Positions 9,297 to 17,409 of a stretch of 64,000 bases of DNA are shown in pieces. Below the pieces are notes generated by a model. The model was not told the DNA's origin, ran no database searches, and saw only the letters and a list, made by a program, of their open reading frames with translations. The translations under genes were made by a program, and so were the position numbers. This DNA is from Kalmanozyma brasiliensis GHG001. Taxonomy: Eukaryota > Basidiomycota > Ustilaginomycetes > Ustilaginales. Positions within the stretch are counted from its first letter, which is position 1. Every line of letters begins with the position of its first letter. The DNA is taken from contig NW_015961951.1 in NCBI RefSeq assembly GCF_000497045.1, positions 124,001-188,000 on the forward strand. Reading direction: 5' to 3'.

Positions 9297-11249
9297 ATGA
9301 AGCGCCAAGCAGAAAAGCAGATCCGCAGGGAAGACGGCGAAGACGGCTCGGACGACGACTCGCCGTCGCAGGGTTCGATGCCGAGCACGCCCGCTGCTGG
9401 TCGAGTGATCCGTGGGTTGCCCAAACGCAAAGGCACGCCCGGCGGTACACCTGGCGCATCCGCCAGCCCCATCACCTTGGGAGCCGGCACCTCGTCGCCA
9501 TTTGGAGCCTCAGCCGCCGGTGGCAGCAATCCCTTTTCCAGTCTCGGCGGCGGCGCGCCGTCGACCTCGACGCCCACATTTAGCTTTGGTGCGCCGGCTG
9601 CCGCGAGTGCAAGTCCCGCCCCAGCCAAGGCGAATCCTTTTGGTGGCTTCAGCGGGTTCGGTGCTGCGCCCGTCCCTGCACCGGTGAGCTCGACACCTGC
9701 GAGCAGCTCAACGACCACAGCGCCTACATTCAACTTTGGCTCATCAGCAGCTGCGCCGGCGACAACAGCACCCACAAAACCGAGCTTCTCGTTCGGTTCG
9801 CCCGCAACCTCAGCACCGGCGGCAGCGCCATCGAAGACCTCGAGCATCGTCTCGAGCGTCATCAGCTCGACCCCACCCACCTCCGCTTCCTCGTCCAGCA
9901 GCACACCTGCCAATGGGAGCGCTTCGCCAGGGAAAGAGCGTCTCCGCACGCTGCGCGGGCTCAATCTTTCGTTCCAAACAACACTGGCGCAGAAGATCAA
10001 GGCGCAGCTGGACGCCGATCCGTTCGCCGACCTCAGCGGACTGCTCGAGTCCTTCCAGACGCAGTACAGGAAGCACCGCGATGGCGTCAAGCCAACTGGG
10101 GCAAGCAGTGGCACCGCACTGAGCGCAAGCGCAACGTCGTTCAAGCCTGCGAGCAATGGCACCTCGAGTGCGACACCGGCGCCGGCAGCGTCTGCGACCG
10201 CTGCGAGCGCTGCTCTGCCGAGCTTCAGCTTTGGCAAGCCCGCATCGACGCCCTCGACGGCGGGATCAAGTGCGGGTGGGGCGGCGGCAGCACCATCGTT
10301 CTCCTTCGGATCGAGTGCGACAAGCGCAACGACGACCAAACCGGCGAGTTCAGGCTTCTCCTTCTCGCCCGTGAGTGCGTCGAGCTCGTCATCAACAGAG
10401 ACCAAACCGGCGGCAGCAGCAAGCGCAAGTGCGCCAGCGACGTCGTCCTTCTCTTTCGATGGATTTGGCAAGCCTGCCGCGGCAGCGGAGACAAACGACG
10501 ATGCTGAGGTCGACGAAGGCGATGAGGACGATGACGATCAGGACGATGAGGAGGGCGACGAGGATGAGGACGACGACGACGAGGAAGAGGATCCGGAAGA
10601 CGATGGTGACGAGTACGACGAGGACGAAGACGCCGAAGAGGACGACGAAGAAGACGATGAAGCCGAAGACGATGATGACGACGATATTGTGGCTACAGGC
10701 AGCAAGACCGCCTCGTCGTCCAAACCAGCCGTCGCACCGCCGTCGTTCTCGCTCCCCACCGGCGGCTTCTCCTTCGGTGGCAAGCCGGTCAGCTCGACCT
10801 CTGACGAGGACAAATCCAAAGCGGAGGCGACAAAGAACATGCCTGGAGCGCCGAAGCTCTCGCTGCCTTCATCTGGCGGCTTCTCCTTTGGAGGCAAGCC
10901 GGTCGATTTCGGCGCTAGCAAGCCCGCTCCCACCCCTGCCCCCGCAGCTCCAGTATCGACGCCCGCCTTCGGCTCCTCCTCCTCAACGGGTGGTGCAAAG
11001 TCGACCTTCTCCTTCGGCTCCTCTTCATCGACCAGCACGCCATCAACAGGCTTCTCCTTTGGCGCAGCAAAGCCAAATCCGTCCTCAGGCTTCGGCGCCG
11101 CCTCCCCAGGATTCACATTTGGCGCTTCCCCCTCCAGCAACAACTTTGCCAACTTGGGGGCTAGCACAGCAGCCAAACCGGGCGCATTCACTTTCGGCTC
11201 CCAGATCAAGTTTGGGGATGCCAAAGACGAGGACAAGGAGGAAAAGTGA
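9297..11249 (+). CDS. FG nucleoporin of the Nup50/Nup2 family
   Basis: A 650-residue nuclear-pore basket protein. The N-terminus MKRQAEKQIRREDG is the importin-alpha-binding motif typical of Nup50/Nup2/Nup61. Residues about 215-265 contain the helical segment LRGLNLSFQTTLAQKI...DPFADLSGLLESFQ found in the same family. FG repeats, mostly FSFG separated by Ser/Thr/Ala/Pro-rich linkers, occur on both sides of an Asp/Glu-rich tract (about residues 400-460). The protein would release importin-alpha from cargo and aid import-factor recycling. The C-terminal Ran-binding domain seen in yeast Nup2 and vertebrate Nup50 is not present: the protein ends shortly after an FTFGSQIKFG motif and a charged tail. 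The ATG at 9297 is the only in-frame ATG before the motif that gives a typical start. Confidence 0.85.
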   Translation: MKRQAEKQIRREDGEDGSDDDSPSQGSMPSTPAAGRVIRGLPKRKGTPGGTPGASASPITLGAGTSSPFGASAAGGSNPFSSLGGGAPSTSTPTFSFGAPAAASASPAPAKANPFGGFSGFGAAPVPAPVSSTPASSSTTTAPTFNFGSSAAAPATTAPTKPSFSFGSPATSAPAAAPSKTSSIVSSVISSTPPTSASSSSSTPANGSASPGKERLRTLRGLNLSFQTTLAQKIKAQLDADPFADLSGLLESFQTQYRKHRDGVKPTGASSGTALSASATSFKPASNGTSSATPAPAASATAASAALPSFSFGKPASTPSTAGSSAGGAAAAPSFSFGSSATSATTTKPASSGFSFSPVSASSSSSTETKPAAAASASAPATSSFSFDGFGKPAAAAETNDDAEVDEGDEDDDDQDDEEGDEDEDDDDEEEDPEDDGDEYDEDEDAEEDDEEDDEAEDDDDDDIVATGSKTASSSKPAVAPPSFSLPTGGFSFGGKPVSSTSDEDKSKAEATKNMPGAPKLSLPSSGGFSFGGKPVDFGASKPAPTPAPAAPVSTPAFGSSSSTGGAKSTFSFGSSSSTSTPSTGFSFGAAKPNPSSGFGAASPGFTFGASPSSNNFANLGASTAAKPGAFTFGSQIKFGDAKDEDKEEK

Positions 11250-12233
11250 GTGGGCTGGATGCAATGCATTGGCCTTTTCATCGTGATGCTGCGTGAGACT
11301 GTGATACTTTTTACGAGTGTCGGAAGTCGATGAGGCTTCGAATTGCGCCGTATCCTTGGGAGCCGCGTTCATCAGGGGCTCTGCACAGCGATCAGTGCCA
11401 AGAGTGAGCGTGGACCGCAATGCTGTGGTGGAATTGCATGCTTGATGCTGAAGCGAGGCCAAGGATGCGCAATTGAGGTCCTCCTCGACGAGTCTGAGCT
11501 GCCAGAGGCGAGTGAGTCGAGAGCGGAAGCAGGACCCCTCAGAGGCTTCGAGCAGGGCCAGTCGAACACAGTCACGCGTTGGGCGTCAAGCAGAGCACGC
11601 GAAGATCGTCAAGCGGAGCGAGCCAAGTGCATTCAGCAGGATCCGCCAAATCGAATGGCTGTGCGTGCCAAGTGCAACAAGCAGGACACGCTAAGATCGC
11701 CACGCAGCCGCAAGCGGAGGCCACAGAGCCAGCCGACAGCGATCAGCAGAGCCCCTCAAGCACACACAGTCAAGTCTTCTGTGTCACGCACACCGTCAAG
11801 CAACCCCGTCCAGCTTACACCGCCAATCATGCTAAGCAGAGACGCCGTTGTGAACTGCTCGCACAATCATCTCACAGCGCATCGATGCCCCTACCGTTGT
11901 CACACGGACTCAGTCTCAGACAAGGCAGTGTTGTTTGTGAGCACGAATGCTCAAGGGGATTGCATATTTGCGTGATGACATGAGGACGCCGCCGGTCGGA
12001 GGAACCAGTCCTCGACCGGGCAGAGCGTCAAGCGGCTGATCGGACAGGAGCGCCCGCCTCGCTCACAGAGCAAGATGGGCCTGCATGTCGACACAGCGCT
12101 GCGATGATACAAAAGAAGAGCGGAGGGGAAAAGGAGGAGAGAGGTGTGTGCGTATGCTATAATGCGTGATGAACATCCCATGATACAGCGAGAAGAACCG
12201 GCTTCTCGCAATGAGCCCTAACCAAACGATTGC
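11250..12233. other. Intergenic between convergent NUP50-like and GH16 genes
   Basis: 984 bases. Overlapping open frames of 130-210 codons occur, but they have no domain, no common start context and repeat-like composition, so I do not call a gene. It contains one copy of a degenerate repeat (see 11622-11718). Confidence 0.4.
11622..11718 (+). repeat. Degenerate repeat, copy A (partner at 25545)
   Basis: Three blocks shared in order with 25545-25654. They are GCCAAGTGCATT(C/G)AGCAG at 11622, CAAGCAG(G/A)ACACG at 11678, and GCCGCAAGCGGA at 11707. The first two blocks are exactly 56 bases apart in both copies, and the bases between them align without gaps with a little over half identical. The nature of the element is unknown; the copies may be remnants of a decayed mobile or duplicated sequence. 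Confidence 0.5.
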
Positions 12234-13667
12234 CTACGATCGACGCGAGGTCTGGTAGATCTTGAGCGAGTTGATGGTCCAGTACGCCTGGCTGAAGTCA
12301 GGGTTGCTGTTGAGGTAGGCCTGGCACGAGCTCTGACCCGTCTTGGCCGCGCACGACTGCGACTGACCGTTCATGGCGTTCCACCAAACATCGCCGGAAC
12401 CGGCCCAGTCACCGCACACCGTGTTGGTGAAGACGACGACGTGGTTGTAGAAGTAGTTGCCGATGTTGCAGTTGGTCGCGGGCCAGTGGGCCTGGGGCTG
12501 ACCCCAGTTGGACGGGTCGGGCGAGCCAGTGCTGATGTCGTTGGGCACCGAACCCTTGGGGAAGAAGTAGGTCGAGATGCCATCCGACTCGGACCAGTAC
12601 ATGACGTGGACACCGCCGCCGTTGTTGTTGTAGTTGACGCCAAAGTCGCCGTTGGTGGTCGAGGTGACACCGCAGCCCTGGTTGCCAGTGACGTCCGAGG
12701 CACAGTTGGTCGCGCGCCAGTCCTGGAGCGTGAACTTGCCCTTCATGTTGGGGTTCTGAGGCACGTTGCAGCCGCCCGTGGTGTGAACAGAGTAGGTGTT
12801 GTACGAGTAGTCGTTGACGCCTTCGATGATGTCGATCTCGCCTCCGTTGGGCCAGCCGCCGGCAGGGTTGGTCGGGGTCGACCACCAGGCGGGCCAGATA
12901 CCGCAGCCGACGGGCATGTGCTCGGCATCGAGAACAAAGATGCCAGTGGTGAACGAGTCCTTGGTGTTGATGCGCACCGACTGGGCCCAGCCGTTGCCGG
13001 GGTTGATCTTCATGGTGACCTGGCCGTTGTTGGTGCCGATGAGACCCTGGTTCTGGGCAGTGTTACGGTCGACGTAGGTGATGGAGCCGTGGGTGGGGTC
13101 GCCCATGGTGAAGAAGTCCATGTCGTCGAAGAAAGTCGAGCCCGAGTAGGACTTGACGAGCTTCCACTGCGATGTAGACGGACCATTCGAGGATGAAGAG
13201 GAACCAGACGAAGAGCCCTGCGAAGTGGCCTTGACTGTGCCGGTGTTGGAGTTGGAGTTGGAGCCCGAAGAACCTGAAGCAGACGCCTGCGAGGCAGAGC
13301 TGGAGCTCGAAGCGGAGGACGAGCCGGAGCTGGCACCGGCCTTGTAGTTGGCGGCGGCGTTCTTGGTGGACCTGGGGGTGCAAGTGCCACGCTTCTTCTT
13401 GTGCGAGGCGGCGATGGCGGCAACCTCCTGCTCGTCAGCGTTGAGGGTGGCATTGCTGAAGCGACGGTCAAGGAGCTCGTCGTCGTGGTGCGCCTGCCTG
13501 CGCGTATGGTGACCGTGGGAGCGGATCTTGTGACCGGTGATGACGGATCGAATACCACGGCTGGAGCGACCCTGTCCGGGAGGGATGGCGACCATCATGT
13601 CGTGGCCGGCCGAGGCGACCGAGACCGAAGCGGCAAAGGCCAGAACGAGAGCAGAGAGGTACTTCAT
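12234..13667 (-). CDS. Secreted glycoside hydrolase family 16 beta-glucanase
   Basis: A 477-residue secreted enzyme of GH16, the family that includes endo-1,3(4)-beta-glucanases acting on mixed-linkage or laminarin-type glucans. A signal peptide occupies about residues 1-20 (MKYLSALVLAFAASVSVASA). It is followed by a basic, probably processed region with HTRRQ- and DRRF-type sites, then a Ser-rich linker (113-166) and the catalytic domain (about 168-470). The active-site motif GEIDIIEGVN places the nucleophile at E287, the assisting aspartate at D289 and the acid/base at E292. Many paired cysteines fit an extracellular protein. Substrate could be plant wall or the fungus's own wall; sequence alone does not decide. 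A palindromic TATA-like CTTTATAAAG lies about 200 bases upstream. Confidence 0.92.
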   Translation of the reverse strand: MKYLSALVLAFAASVSVASAGHDMMVAIPPGQGRSSRGIRSVITGHKIRSHGHHTRRQAHHDDELLDRRFSNATLNADEQEVAAIAASHKKKRGTCTPRSTKNAAANYKAGASSGSSSASSSSSASQASASGSSGSNSNSNTGTVKATSQGSSSGSSSSSNGPSTSQWKLVKSYSGSTFFDDMDFFTMGDPTHGSITYVDRNTAQNQGLIGTNNGQVTMKINPGNGWAQSVRINTKDSFTTGIFVLDAEHMPVGCGIWPAWWSTPTNPAGGWPNGGEIDIIEGVNDYSYNTYSVHTTGGCNVPQNPNMKGKFTLQDWRATNCASDVTGNQGCGVTSTTNGDFGVNYNNNGGGVHVMYWSESDGISTYFFPKGSVPNDISTGSPDPSNWGQPQAHWPATNCNIGNYFYNHVVVFTNTVCGDWAGSGDVWWNAMNGQSQSCAAKTGQSSCQAYLNSNPDFSQAYWTINSLKIYQTSRRS

Positions 13668-13866
13668 TTTGACCGTGAGGTGGATGGAGTTGCGGTGGAT
13701 GTAGAGATGCTGAGGTGGATGTAAGGGATATGAGAGAGAACAAGGCCGGCTTGATCGAGATGCAGATGCGGATGATAGATGAGATGGAGGTGATTGTGCT
13801 TTGGATCAACCGGAAGCGCAAGGAATGATGATGTTGAAGGTATGCTACAGAGCGAGGAGCAAGGGG

Positions 13867-13876
13867 CTTTATAAAG
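13867..13876 (-). promoter_or_regulatory. TATA-like element of the GH16 gene
   Basis: CTTTATAAAG, a perfect palindrome, about 200 bases upstream of the GH16 start codon on the minus strand. The position is compatible with a long 5' leader. Confidence 0.4.
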
Positions 13877-15607
13877 TGATGCGAGGATGAGGAAGGAAGA
13901 GAGAAGCGAGAACCAGCTCGTCTAATAGGGTTGAGGGAACGCAAGAATGCACACGGAGGAAGGAAGGATGAGTGAGATGGAGGTGGAAGGGAAGGAAGGG
14001 AAGGGAAGCGATCCGATGAGGGGAGGAGAGCATACAAATGGGGGGAATGCGGCGCACAGCGAATGGCTAAGCTTGACGAGCCATCCGAAGGGCGTCTCTT
14101 GGCAAGCGAGTGTGCCGCTGTCACAAGGGTCTTGACCGTCAGGCAGCGCAAGGCGACCGTCGCGCTCACTTTGATTCACTTTCGCAACGCCCCGACTCTC
14201 CATCGCACTGCCCCGTCACAGCTGCTGTCCCTCCCTCCCCTCCTTCTTGCGTTCCTTTGCTCAGCCTCACGCTTTCCGGCCTCGACTGCTATGGAGCTCC
14301 TCACGACAATGCTGATTGTCTCAGGCTTTGACCCGTTCTCCCCGGATGTTCCGGACATGATCGCGTGACATGCTTGTGCTCGTCTCGGATGGTGCCGACG
14401 CGTCGAAGCAGCGCACTTCTCACGCAGCAGCCAAGAGACAGCAATCGATGATGCATGGCTGCCAATGGAGAGCGCTGCTGCACAGATGTCATCTGTCGAT
14501 TCATCCGGATGGGCTTGCAGGCGGGCCAAGACGAGAAGGTGCAGCTTGCCGGCAGCACTGCCGACTCGCGATTCCGGCTTGGCTCGCATTCGCATCTGCC
14601 GTCAAAAGGAGGCCCTCCCTCACGACCCCCATTCAATTTCCGCCAAGCACCCTCGTGACAACCGGAAGAAGCGTATGGGTGCTGCATGCCAAGTGTGATC
14701 AAAGGGAAGCGCAGAAGTTCGCCGAGGCAGTCAATGGCTGTACGAATCGATTCCGAGCTGCCAGCAGCAGGGTCGCGGCTGGAATTCGGCTGCTCATGCA
14801 AGCGCCGGTACAGGTGCATATTCGCTGCATGTGCGCACTGCCGTTCCATTTGTGCGCCGCGTGGGGCTCGAAGCGAAGGGCGGATTGACAGCCAAATGAG
14901 ACACGCTCACCCCACTTGCTGGCAGCCCAAGCGAGACTGCAGAAGACCCTTCATTTCGACTCCAGCAAGCAAACCGGATTCGAACTGAGACGTCAACACT
15001 CAGCTGTGAGCCAGCAGAAGCTTCTAGCTCATCGAGCCTCGGTCGATCCGATCTTCGTGAGCTTGACAAGGTCTGGAAACGCTCGAATGCAAGCCACGGC
15101 GGTGCTTCCGAAGCGGGATGACCGAGTGGCACCAGCGCAAAACGGTTCGCCCATCGGACAGCGCACCGGGCTCGGTCAGTCGAAGCGCTTGGCGCAGAAT
15201 TCTGCGCTTCCTTTGCCATTTTCCCACCCTCTCGGCGCGAGTCCGTGTGCGCAGCTGCGCAGCGGTCCAAGCGTGGGATCTGCCTTTTTGTCCCTTCCCT
15301 TTGTGCAGACCGACCTTGTCTCTTGGCAGGTGTTCTTGACGGAAGGGGCCGACGCTAACCCTCGTCCTCACGACGCCGGAACAGGGCGAGCGCTCAGCTG
15401 GGAGAATAAGGAACCGTGAGTCTGGACACGGCATCTGTTTCGCGTAGGGCGGGCGCAGTGAGCGGCCGTTGAAATTTGATAGAAAGCTGTTGCGCTCTTC
15501 TGCCTTGAAAGCGGGACGCGACTTCAAACGGCTGAGACGCGTACCTCGTTTTTGACAGTCCGCTCCTAACTTACGCCCTCGAGCTGCCGTTTTCCCGTTT
15601 CCCCTTT
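13877..15607. other. Long intergenic region without a recognised gene
   Basis: About 1.7 kb between divergent genes (GH16 and a hydroxyacid dehydrogenase). Overlapping frames of 150-180 codons on both strands have no recognisable features. I looked for tRNA and rRNA motifs; one TTCGAATCC-like string near 14980 lacks a foldable tRNA around it. Probably promoter and untranscribed sequence. Confidence 0.4.
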
Positions 15608-15880
15608 ATGGCGCAGGCTCATCCGTGGAGAAGAGATGCTTCCATCGGCAGCGCCGATAGTGTCGAAAGGCCACCGGTAGGGCCTAACATCCAGCACCAG
15701 CAAGAATGCAATGTCAGCGAGAAGAAACGTAACACCGAAGCTTTGTTCGAACCGGAAATCCGCGGGCCTGGAACAAGCACAGATGAGCGTGGGGAAGATC
15801 TTTCATGTTGCGCACTCTCCTTTCGTGTTGCGCAGACTTCCGCATCTTCTTCTCACCCTCCAGCCACACACTCAGACAGC

Positions 15881-17041
15881 ATGATGGCGAACGATATCTT
15901 GCCAAACGGAGGCCAACCTACGACGGCTGGCTCGGTGCCCAGGATCGTCTCCGTCTTCGAGGACTTTCCGTCCCAGCTCCTGCAAAGGTTCGCAAATGAA
16001 GGACGCATCAAGCTCGTCAGTGCTCCATCCGGGCTGCCCTTCTCTGGAGTGAACGAATGGCTCTTGAGCGAACTGACTGGAGCAGATGCAGTCATCACAT
16101 GGCCGTACGTGGGCATGTTCGGGGGGAACCACATCGCAGCAGCCAACGCTGACGGGGACAAACTCAAGATCGTATCGACGTGCTCGGTAGGCACAGAGGC
16201 GATAGACAGGAACGCTTGCCGTGCAGCGGGGGTCAAAGTGGGCTACACGCCATACATCGGCGACGACTCGATTGCAGAGTACACCATCGCTATGCTTTTG
16301 CACTACTGCAGGCGGTTAGAGGCGTTGCACGATAAGGCCACGGCGGGAGGCTTTCTGGACGCACAAAAGGACGTGTTACGGAATCCCACACTCAACTGCG
16401 GCTTCTCGCCCAGCGGCAAGGTGGTCGGCTTCTATGGCTTTGGGCGTATCGCTCAGAAGACCGCCGAGAAGCTGCTGGTGTTCGGAGTCAGCAAGATACT
16501 CTACACCACATCAAGCGTCAAGGCCTTCACATCCGATCGCTTCCCGCGGCTGCACGCGCTACGGGAAGCCTTCTATCCCGGCACACAGATTGCCAACGAG
16601 ACCGACCTGCACACAATGGCATCCCAAGCCGATATTCTGATCATCCTCTGCCCTGGCAACGCATCGACGAGCAACACCATCAACGCCGGCGTCTTTGACA
16701 AGATGAAGCCGACGTCGGTCGTGCTCAACGTCGCGCGGGGAACAGTGCTGGTCAACGAAGACCTCGAACATGCACTTCGCTCCAACCAAATCTCTGCGGC
16801 TCTGCTCGATGTGATACAGGGCGAGCCTCACATCAACACAGACCATCCTCTCCTCGCGGCAGATCTACGCGATCGCGTCCTCATCCTGCCTCACGCCGCC
16901 TCGTCCGTCGTAGAAACAAGAAGCATGATGGCCGACATCACAGCCCGCAACATCCTTACCACGCTTGGCTTTGAGGACGAGCTGCTCGGTGACAAGACGG
17001 CTTTGCTTGCGCAACAAGCCTGGACACACTTTGCGGAATAG
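15881..17041 (+). CDS. D-isomer-specific 2-hydroxyacid dehydrogenase
   Basis: A 386-residue NAD(P)-dependent enzyme of the D-2-hydroxyacid dehydrogenase family, which reduces 2-oxo acids such as glyoxylate or hydroxypyruvate. The cofactor-binding GxxGxG sits at G183-G188 within KVVGFYGFGRIAQ. The catalytic residues are visible as the Arg of LNVARGTVLVNE, the Glu of DVIQGEPH and the His of ILPHAASS near the C-terminus. Family length is usually 310-390. An in-frame ATG at 15608 would add 91 residues of low-complexity sequence with no known domain. I prefer 15881 because it gives normal length and follows a pyrimidine-rich leader; use of the longer form cannot be excluded. The exact substrate is not predictable. 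It is convergent with the 5S rRNA gene and the MFS gene downstream. Confidence 0.88.
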   Translation: MMANDILPNGGQPTTAGSVPRIVSVFEDFPSQLLQRFANEGRIKLVSAPSGLPFSGVNEWLLSELTGADAVITWPYVGMFGGNHIAAANADGDKLKIVSTCSVGTEAIDRNACRAAGVKVGYTPYIGDDSIAEYTIAMLLHYCRRLEALHDKATAGGFLDAQKDVLRNPTLNCGFSPSGKVVGFYGFGRIAQKTAEKLLVFGVSKILYTTSSVKAFTSDRFPRLHALREAFYPGTQIANETDLHTMASQADILIILCPGNASTSNTINAGVFDKMKPTSVVLNVARGTVLVNEDLEHALRSNQISAALLDVIQGEPHINTDHPLLAADLRDRVLILPHAASSVVETRSMMADITARNILTTLGFEDELLGDKTALLAQQAWTHFAE

Positions 17042-17100
17042 ATTGTGGCACACCGAAACAGTATCGTGTTGCATGTGTTGAGAGAGAGAGCAAAAATGTC

Positions 17101-17115
17101 AAAAAAGAAAAAAAA
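17101..17115 (-). terminator. RNA polymerase III terminator of 5S copy 1
   Basis: Read on the minus strand, the 3' end of the 5S gene is followed by eight T, a C and six T. Such T-runs stop RNA polymerase III. The sequence GACATTTTTGCT follows, as at copy 2. Confidence 0.8.
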
Positions 17116-17119
17116 GAAG

Positions 17120-17237
17120 AACTGCAGCACCTAGGATTCCCGCGTGGTCCCCCACCGCAGTACTGACTAGGCGATACCTTGCTTAACTTCGCAGATCGGA
17201 CGGGATGCGGTGCTTTCAAGGTTCTATGGCCGCAGAT
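17120..17237 (-). rRNA. 5S ribosomal RNA, copy 1
   Basis: A 118-nt 5S rRNA on the minus strand, recognised by the ATCTGCGGCCATAGAAC start, the internal-control region GATCTGCGAAGTTAAGC, the GGTGGGGGACCACGCGGGAA arm and a 3' end complementary to the 5' end (helix I). It is identical base for base to copy 2 at 25719. A TATA-like motif (CATATAAAGG) lies about 25 bases upstream, and T-runs just past the 3' end form the RNA polymerase III terminator. Confidence 0.96.
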
Positions 17238-17409
17238 GTATATCTGATCCTTTATATGTTACATAGATTCTAACCGGATTCGCAATTGTGAGCACATTGC
17301 CTTGCCATCCTGCTCATTTCAACAGTAAAGCTCATAACAACCTTTGTTCGTGACTGAACTGCATTGCAGAAGAGATGGGAAACAAGTGTGAGGCCTACTG
17401 CGAAGTTTA

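Noticed and set aside
9275..11281. Long antisense frames (398 and 247 codons) opposite the FG nucleoporin
   Set aside because: They arise from the repetitive Ser/Ala/Pro and Asp/Glu codons of the real gene; their translations are low-complexity and have no family features.
11343..11983. Open frames of 134-210 codons in the intergenic region
   Set aside because: Overlapping frames on the same strand, no domain, Gln/Ser/Arg-rich composition typical of non-coding GC-rich DNA.
14975..15000. Possible tRNA B-box (TTCGAATCC on the minus strand)
   Set aside because: The flanking bases do not form a T-arm stem or a cloverleaf, and no A-box lies at the right distance.
14301..15527. Open frames of 150-180 codons on both strands
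   Set aside because: Mutually overlapping, no recognisable motif, no promoter or intron signals.
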